Assembly: GCA_027920525.1 (NCBI GenBank)
Contig: CP115858.1
Coordinates: forward strand, 310,001 to 374,000
Direction: 5' to 3'
Length of the DNA: 64,000 nt
DNA from: Chryseobacterium daecheongense
GTDB lineage: Bacteria; Bacteroidota; Bacteroidia; Flavobacteriales; Weeksellaceae
This document shows, piece after piece, positions 54,601 through 63,600 of this stretch. Under the pieces are notes generated by a model. It was not told the origin of the DNA. It saw nothing but the letters and a program-made list of their open reading frames with translations, and made no database searches. The translations under genes were made by a program, and so were the position numbers. Numbering within the stretch: the first letter of the stretch is position 1; each line of letters opens with the position of its first letter.

Positions 54601-57600
54601 GTCTAAAATACCTGGAGCTGTTTATCATCATTGTGATCTGAGCAACTTTGAAGAAACCCAGAAACTGGTACATCTTATTAATCAGGAATATGGTCCTTTA
54701 AATGGCGTGATTCACAGTGCAGGTGTCCTTAGGGATAGTTATATCATCAATAAAACATCTTTACAGGTGGATGATGTTTTTGCAGCTAAAGTAGAGGGGA
54801 CAAAAAACATTGATGAAGCGACCAAAGATCAGCCATTAGATTTTATGGTATTCTTCTCTTCCATAACAAGCATTAAAGGAAATGCCGGACAGGCGGATTA
54901 TGCTGCTGCTAATGCTTATTTGAATACGTATGCGACTTACCGAAATACAGAAAGGAATAGTAAAAAAGCAAACGGTAAAACTTTAAGCATCTGCTGGACT
55001 TTATGGAAAGATGGCGGAATGCAGGTGAATGAAGAAGACATAAAGCATTTGGAAACACACCTGGGATCACTTTCACTTCCATCCGCAGATGGTATAAAGG
55101 CTTTTGATACTTTACTAAAAAATGGGAAAGGAGAAATTCTGGTTACCTATGAAAACATTCATGAAGATGTACAGGTTTCTAAAATTAAGGTAGAAGATGC
55201 TCCAATAGCCCAAGTAGCTATTGGTCAATCTGAAATTTCAGAAAAAGTTTCAGGTAAAATTATCGAAACAGTAGCAGCGTTGTTAAAATTAAACCCTGCG
55301 GCTATTAAAAGAGACAAAGCATTTGGTGATTACGGTTTTGAGTCCGTTTCACTAACCAGATTTGCCCGCCAGTTAAATGCATTTTATGAGCTTAAATTAT
55401 TACCCACTGTTTTTTATAATTATCCGACGATCAATGATCTGAAAGATTTTTTAATGGAAGAACATTATGTGTCAGTAGCTCAAAAACACAGCTCATCTGT
55501 AGTTGTAAAATCAGAAGAAGTTCAACCTACTATGATCACACACAAACGAGTTGCTTTCAATAATGAGGGGCGTACCGCATTACCAAAAACAGCTGTGAAT
55601 GTCATCAGTAACAATACTGATACAACACAAAAAGCAGTTGCTATTATTGGGATCAGTGGACGTTTCCCTGGGGCAGATGATTTAGAGGCTTTCTGGAAAA
55701 ATATCAGTCAGAATAAAGATCTGATCACTGAAATTACCCCAGACCGATGGGATTGGAAAGCGTATTACGGAGATCCGTTAAAAGAAAAAAATAAGACCAA
55801 AGCTAAATGGGGCGGACTGATCTCCGACATTGATAAATTTGATCCTTTATTCTTTAACATCTCTCCCCGTGAAGCAGAACTGATGGATCCACAACAAAGA
55901 ATCACTCTGGAGGCCGTATATCATGCTCTTGAAGATGCAGCAATTGCACCGGATAAGATCAAAGGAAGCGACACCAGTATTTTTATTGGAGTTTCCACAT
56001 CCGACTATTCTATGTTAGTGAATAATCAGTCTGATTTAACCGGACAAGGACATTATGCAACCGGATCAGTACATTCTATCCTGGTCAACAGAATATCTTA
56101 TTTATTAGATATTCGTGGGGCAAGCGAGCCTGTGGATACCGCTTGTTCTAGTTCACTGATTGCCATTCACCGTGCCGTAGCACACATCAGAAACGGAGAT
56201 AGCAAAATGGCAATTGCCGGAGGGGTAAATGCACTTCTTTCTCCGGAATTAACTCTTTCATTCAGTGAATCTGGAATGCTAAGCGTAGATGGACGTTGTA
56301 AAACATTTGACGAAAGTGCTAATGGTTATGTACGTGGTGAAGGAGTAGGAGTGGTGATCTTAAAATCATTGGAACAGGCAGAAGCAGACGGAGATCATAT
56401 TTACGGAATTATCCGTGGAAGCGCGGAAAACCATGGTGGAAAAGCCAATACACTAACTTCTCCAAACCCGAATGCTCAAAAAGAACTTTTGGTTAAAGCG
56501 TATAGCAGAGCAGGAGTTCATCCGGCAGATGTAAGCTATATAGAGGCTCATGGAACAGGAACTTCTCTGGGAGATCCCATTGAAATAGAAGGATTGAAAT
56601 TGGCTTTTAATACTTTATATAAACAGAGAAATCAAACTCCGGCAGAAGCTGCCTATTGCAGTATTGGAAGTGTCAAAACAAATATTGGCCACCTGGAAGC
56701 TGCTGCAGGAATTGCAGGGGTAATGAAGGTCATCCTGGCGATGAAACATAAAACACTGCCTGGAAATCCTCATTTGATTCAGACCAACCCATATTTAAAT
56801 CTGGATGGAAGTCCGTTCAGGTTGCAGCAAAATACAACCGACTGGAATGTTGCTGACAACAAACCAAGAATTGCGGGAATCAGCAGTTTTGGTTTTGGAG
56901 GAGCCAACGCTCATTTAATTATAGAAGAATATATTCCTACCAGAAAAGGAATTGTGGAAGGACAGCCTGCTGTTATTTTATTATCTGCAAAAAATGCAGA
57001 CCGGTTAAAAGCTAAAGCATTGCAGTTGAAAACATTCTTGCAAGCTCATCCGGATACTGATTTACACGAACTGGCTTACACGTTGCAATCAGGGCGTGAA
57101 GCGATGGAAGAGCGTCTTGCATGGATTGCAGAAAGCCAGGAAGATCTATTGACTCAGTTGGAGAACTACACCAATGGCAATAGCTTTGGATTCTATCAAG
57201 GAAATACCAATCAGGAGCAAATCGGCTTCCTTCTCGAGGGAACTGCAGGAAAAGCCTATGTGGAAACAGCTTTTAAAAATAATGAGATCAAAAGCCTTGC
57301 TCAGCTGTGGGTAAAAGGAATTGATGTTGATTGGAAACTATTGTACACAGATATGTTACCAAAACGCATAAGTCTCCCTGTTTATCCATTTGCAAGACAA
57401 CGGTACTGGATCCCTGATTCTCCTAAAAGAATAGTGCATGCACCAATCACAGAAAATCATCTGCATCCTTTGTTACATACCGATGAATCTAATGGTAAGC
57501 AAAAACAATACGCGGCAGTATATGATGGAACTGAATCTTTCCTTTATGATCACATCGTAAATGATGAGAAAATACTTCCGGGAGTAGCCTATCTGGAAAT

Positions 57601-60600
57601 AGCGAGAGCAGCAGGGGCTTTGAGCTCCCAAAAGCAAGTGGTAAAATTAAAAAATGTGAGTTGGCTGAACCCGCTAAAACTTGAAAATGGAATGGTCTCT
57701 ATTGCCGTTACATTGGATCCAGAACCAACAGGTCTTAATTACAAAATTTATAATCAGAAAAATAGCCAGCTTCTTTATGGAAACGGTTTGATCATTACCG
57801 GTGAGGGAGAACCTCTCGGAAGATATGATCTGGAAATGATGAAAACGGCCTGCTCAAATGTTATTCCTGGAGCAGAAGTTTATCACAATTTCAAAGAAAA
57901 CGGATTGAACCTTGGAAAGAGCTTCAGAGGAGTTGCCCAAATTAACGTAGGGGAGAATATCGCTTTATCAGAGATCCGTCTTGAAGAACTGGAAGGTTGC
58001 ATGTATACACCGGGTATTATGGACAGTCTCTTGCATACTATTTACGGATTGGTTATTTCCGCAGGAGAAGCCTATTCATTGGAGTTACCCTATTTTGTAA
58101 AAGAAGTATATTTTTATGAGCCTATAACAGATGCTTCAGTATTGTGGGGCTATGCCAGAAAAAGTGAAAATTACAAAGACGGCGATCAGGTCGTTGCATA
58201 CGATCTGGATCTCCTGAATAATGAAGGAGATGTATTGTTAAGCTTCAAAGATTTTGTGGCACTTCCCTTGGATGGTCTTGAAACTAAGGTACAGGAAGAT
58301 ACTCCTGACGAAACTGTTGAAAAATCGGTTGACGAACAAATAACAGCACCAGTTGAAGCAAGTTTGCTAAAGAAAAAAGCAACCGATAAGATCATCAGTA
58401 TTGTTGCTGAATTAGTAAGAATGGTGCCTGCCGAAATTGAAAATGATAAAAAATTCGGAGATTATGGGTTTGATTCCATTTTATTAACCCGTTTCAACAA
58501 TGAGCTCAACGGTTATTATGATCTGGATCTGATGCCAACGGTCTTTTATAATTATGCAACCATTAATAAGCTGGCGGCATTTATGACAGAAGAATATACG
58601 GAGGCGCTCACTGCATTACACGGGGAAGCTCCTGCTGCTCCAATAGTTAAACCGGTTGAAAAGCTCACGATAAAAAAGACCGCTTTTTCAACAACGGTGG
58701 CAACGCCTGTAAAGCAACCAGTAAAACAGTTCACTCCTTACAAACCAAAGCCACAATCCGTCAATGAACCTATTGCTATTATTGGGATGAGTGGACGCTT
58801 TCCGGGATCACCGGATCTGGATACTTTCTGGAAAAATATCAGCGAAAATAAAGACCTGATCACAGAAGTTCCCGCAGACCGATGGGATTGGAAAAAATAT
58901 GACGGAGATCCTTTAACGGAAAAGAATAAAACCCGATCCAAGTGGGGAGGTTTCCTTACCGATATCGATAAGTTTGATCCTGCATTTTTCAGTATTTCTC
59001 CCATGGAGGCTGAGCTAATGGATCCTCAACAACGTATTCTCATGGAGTCCGTATACCAGGCGCTGGAAGACGGTGGAATTGCAACAGAAAGCATTAAGGG
59101 GACCAATACCGGAATATTTATAGGAGTTTCTGCCTCTGACTATTTGATACGCCTTCGCCATGAAACCGATTTAGCGGGACAAATGCATACCACTACAGGC
59201 TCCGTACATTCCATGATGGTGAACAGGATTTCCTATTTACTGGATATCAATGGACCAAGTGAACCGGTAGATACGGCCTGTTCAAGTTCATTAATTGCCA
59301 TCCACAGGGCGGTTGAAAATATCAGAAACGGTATGTGTAATATGGCCATTGCAGGAGGAGTGAATGCACTACTTTCTCCAGAGTTGACCCTTTCTTTCAG
59401 CCAATCAGGAATGTTGAGCAAAGACGGAAGATGTAAAACGTTTGACCAGAGTGCCAATGGATACGTAAGAGGAGAAGGAGTAGGAATTATTGTCCTTAAA
59501 TCATTGAAACAGGCCATTGCAGATGGTGATCCTATTCATGCGGTGATCAGAAGTACCGCAGAAAACCATGGGGGAAGAGCGAACACCTTAACTTCACCTA
59601 ATCCGATTGCACAAAGAGATCTTTTGCTTCATGCCTATCGCAGTGCCGGAATCGATCCGCGTGATGTGAGTTATATTGAAGCTCACGGAACCGGAACACC
59701 TCTTGGAGATCCGATAGAAGCAGAAGGACTGAAGCTTGCATTTAAAGATTTATATAAAGATAAAGGACTTCAACAGCCTGCAGAACCGCATTGCAGTATC
59801 GGAAGTGTAAAAACCAATATCGGACACCTGGAATCTGCAGCAGGTATTGCAAGTACTATTAAAGTACTACTGTGTATGAAACACAATACATTGCCAGGAA
59901 ATCCACACTTAAAAAATCCTAATGAATACCTGAAATTAAACGGAAGTATCTTCCAGTTGCGAACAGAGACAGGTCCCTGGATCACATCCGATAACCGTCC
60001 TAAAATTGCGGGAATCAGCAGTTTCGGATTCGGAGGCGCCAATTCACATATTATCATTGAAGAATACCGACCTGATCAGACAACTCCTTATCAGGAAGAC
60101 GGCCAGTCCATTATTATACTTTCTGCAAAAACTAAAGACAATCTGAAACAGCAGGTGAGTAACCTTTTAGATTTTGTTCAAAAAAATCCTGAAGCGAATC
60201 TTTCTGATATTGCCTATACCCTGCAAAAGGGCAGGGATGAGATGGAAGAAAGACTGGCCTTGGTCGTAACCAATAAAATCGAATTGATGAGCAGACTGAC
60301 AGATTATCTTTCAGGAAATTCAGAACATGGATTTACAGGAAATATAAAACAGGATAAAACGGGTTCCGGAAATGCCTATATCAGTATTGCCATTGACAAT
60401 AAAGACCTCAATTCATTGGCAGGCTTATGGGTTAAAGGAGCATCTGTAGATTGGAACCTGCTATATATCAACGGACGTCCTTCGAAAATCAATTTACCGG
60501 TTTATCCGTTTACCAAAAACAGATACTGGATCCCTGTCAGTTCATTCCTGCTAAAAACAATGGCAAATACCAGAATTCATCCATTACTGCATATGAATGA

Positions 60601-63600
60601 ATCGGATTTAAATGAACAAAAGTATACCAGTATTTTTACAGGTGAGGAAGTTTTCCTGAGCGATCATAAAGTAAGAAACGAAAAGATATTGCCGGGAGTT
60701 GCTTATCTCGAACTGGCAAGAATTGCCGGAACATTGAGTACAGGCCAAAAGGTAACACAACTTAGAAATATCAGTTGGGTCAATCCGATTTCCATCGTGG
60801 ATGACTATGCAAAGATTTCAACCGCGATTTATAGGGATGGTGATCAGCTTTGCTATGAGGTTTATAACGATGAAGAAGTGGTACATGGTAATGGTCAGAT
60901 ATCGACCGATAAGCTTATCCAGCCGGAAAATATGGACATCAATACTTTGAAGGCTAAAGCCAATAAGGTATTGGATGGGAAAGGAATGTACAATGAATTT
61001 TTGGCCGCTGGACTTGATCTCGGTACTGCCTACCAGGGAGTTCAAAAGATGTATGCAGATGACCATGGTTGTTTAGCTAAAATTAATCTGACCAACCTAG
61101 AAGGCTTTATGTACACTCCTGGAATCCTTGACAGTATGCTCCATACCATTTATGGTTTCCAGCAACTAGCTGACGAAACGTATTCATTGGCACTTCCTTA
61201 TTTTATGGGAGAGATGAGCTGCTACCAGACATTAGAAGGACAATCATTGTGGGCATATGCACGAAAAAATGAGCAAACTAAATCAGAAGATAAGCTGGCA
61301 GCATACGATATTGATCTGATTAATGATCATGGTGTCGTTCTAGTAAGTTTCAGAAACTTCGTGGCCCTTCCGTTAGATGGTTTTAAACCCACAAAGTTAG
61401 TTAAAAAAGATACTGATACATTTATCTATCAGCCGGTTTGGGAAGAAATGGTTGCAAAAGACTCCTCCAAAGTACTTGAAACTGAGAAACAGTTCATTTG
61501 GCTTGCAGAAGGTAAAGATTCATTGGCAGAAACATTAAAAGAAAGATTGGGAATTCCGGTACAGACCATTGCAATCGATCAGCCAATCGAATATTTTACT
61601 ACAATACTTGAACAGCTTAAAAGCTACTTGACGAAAAATGCTTCAATGCATATCACAGTGGTTTACCCAAATCATCAGTATCCACAGGCAGGATTTATTA
61701 CCGGGTTGTTAAAAACGGCAGTTCAGGAAAATCCTGGAGTTACCGGACAGACCATCGGTGTAGACAGCTTCGATCCTGATTTTCTGGCAGAATTACTGAA
61801 AAATGAAGTAAGTAAAAATGCTGAAATCCGTTATGATCAGGGTATTTTCAAAACAAAACAGTTCAGACCGGTAGTAAAAGATATTCTAGCGGTAGATCAA
61901 ATGGCGATCCGTGAAAATGGAGTATACCTCATTACAGGTGGTGCCGGTGGTCTCGGACAGATTTTCGCGAAGCATATAAGCAAAACTAAAAATGTGAAAA
62001 TTATCCTGACAGGCAGAAGAACTGCAGATCAGGAAATAGAAAAACTACTGTCTGAAATTCCGGGAACAGTATATTATTCATGTGATATTACAGATTATCA
62101 GGACACAGAGCGATTGCTTACAACCATCAAACAAACCTATCAGGGATTGAATGGAATTATCCATAGTGCCGGAACGTTGAAAGATAGTTTTATTCTGAAT
62201 AAAACCCAGGAACACTTGCAACAGGTGCTTCATCCTAAAATTACAGGAGCGAGGGTATTAGATGAAGTAACAAAAGATGAACCTCTTGATTTTATGATGT
62301 TCTTTTCATCCGTTGCAGCAGTAACGGGCAATGCAGGACAATCAGATTATGCGTCGGCCAACACCTATCTGGATCATTATGTGGAATACCGAAATGAAGC
62401 CGCTGCCAAAGGACAGAGATCAGGAAAAACAATCAGTCTGAACTGGCCATTATGGAAATCCGGTGGAATGCAGGTAAGTGCAGCAGGAGAAAAATACCTT
62501 GAAAGTCAGTTTGGTATGATTCCAATGGCAACAGAAACTGGTCTTGAGATGTTCGATCTTATTCTGAAAGCCCAGTCAGGACAATATGCGGTGTATTTCG
62601 GTAAAGAAGAAGGAATTTCCAGAACGACAGGTAATGCAATTGCAGGGACCACTCAAAAAAATGTTTCAGTACCTAAAAGTACAAATGAAAATGTAGGTGG
62701 TTCAAAAACGGCGAAAGATAAGATCGTTAGAGAAGTGAGTGAAATTGTAGCAAAACTGCTTAAAATGGAGGTTTCTACCGTTGACCAGGAAACAGAATTT
62801 GGTGAATATGGTTTTGATTCCCTTTTAATGACCCAGTTTACCAGTGCATTGAATAATTTCTATGATCTTAAATTAATGCCTACGGTATTTTATAACTATC
62901 CGGCTATTGGAGTATTTTCAGAATTCCTGATCAAAGAATATCCAAACCTTGCAATAGAAAGTGAAAATGATTCAAGGGCTGTAACTCCAGCTCAGGATTC
63001 AACTCGATTTGATCAATTTTCCGGGCGTAAAAACAGAAAACATTCTTCACAATACAACAGCTCACCGGTAAAGGCAGCTCAAAAGCCAGCTGAAGAGGGA
63101 ATTGCTATTATAGGGATCAGCGGACGTTTTCCGGGATCACCTGACATCAATACTTTCTGGGAGAGAATTAAAAATAATGAAGACCTGATCACAGAAATCC
63201 CTGAAGACCGATGGAGCTGGCAGGAATATTACGGAGATCCTCAAAAAGAAAGCCGCAAAACCAAAGCAAAATGGGGTGGATTTATCAGCGATATCGACAA
63301 ATTTGATCCTTTATTTTTCAATATTTCGCCTAAAGAAGCTGCTTTAATGGATCCTCAGCAAAGAATTACCCTTGAAGCTGTATACCACGCTTTGGAAGAT
63401 GCAGGAATAGCCACTTCCGCATTAAGAGGAACCAATACCGGAACCTTTATCGGAGTATCTGCGGTAGATTATTCCATGTTATTGAATAACGGAACCGATC
63501 TTACAAGTCTGGCACAGTTTTCCACAGGTGCCGCTCATTCGATATTGGTGAACAGAATTTCTTATCTATTGGATATTCATGGACCAAGTGAGCCGGTGGA

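Noticed and set aside
58186..59517. Several minus-strand open frames of 60-95 codons inside the PKS, and plus-strand ones at 50106, 51375 and 52887
   Set aside because: All are shadows of the giant in-frame PKS coding sequence; their sequences are mirrored DH/KS codons without own motifs.
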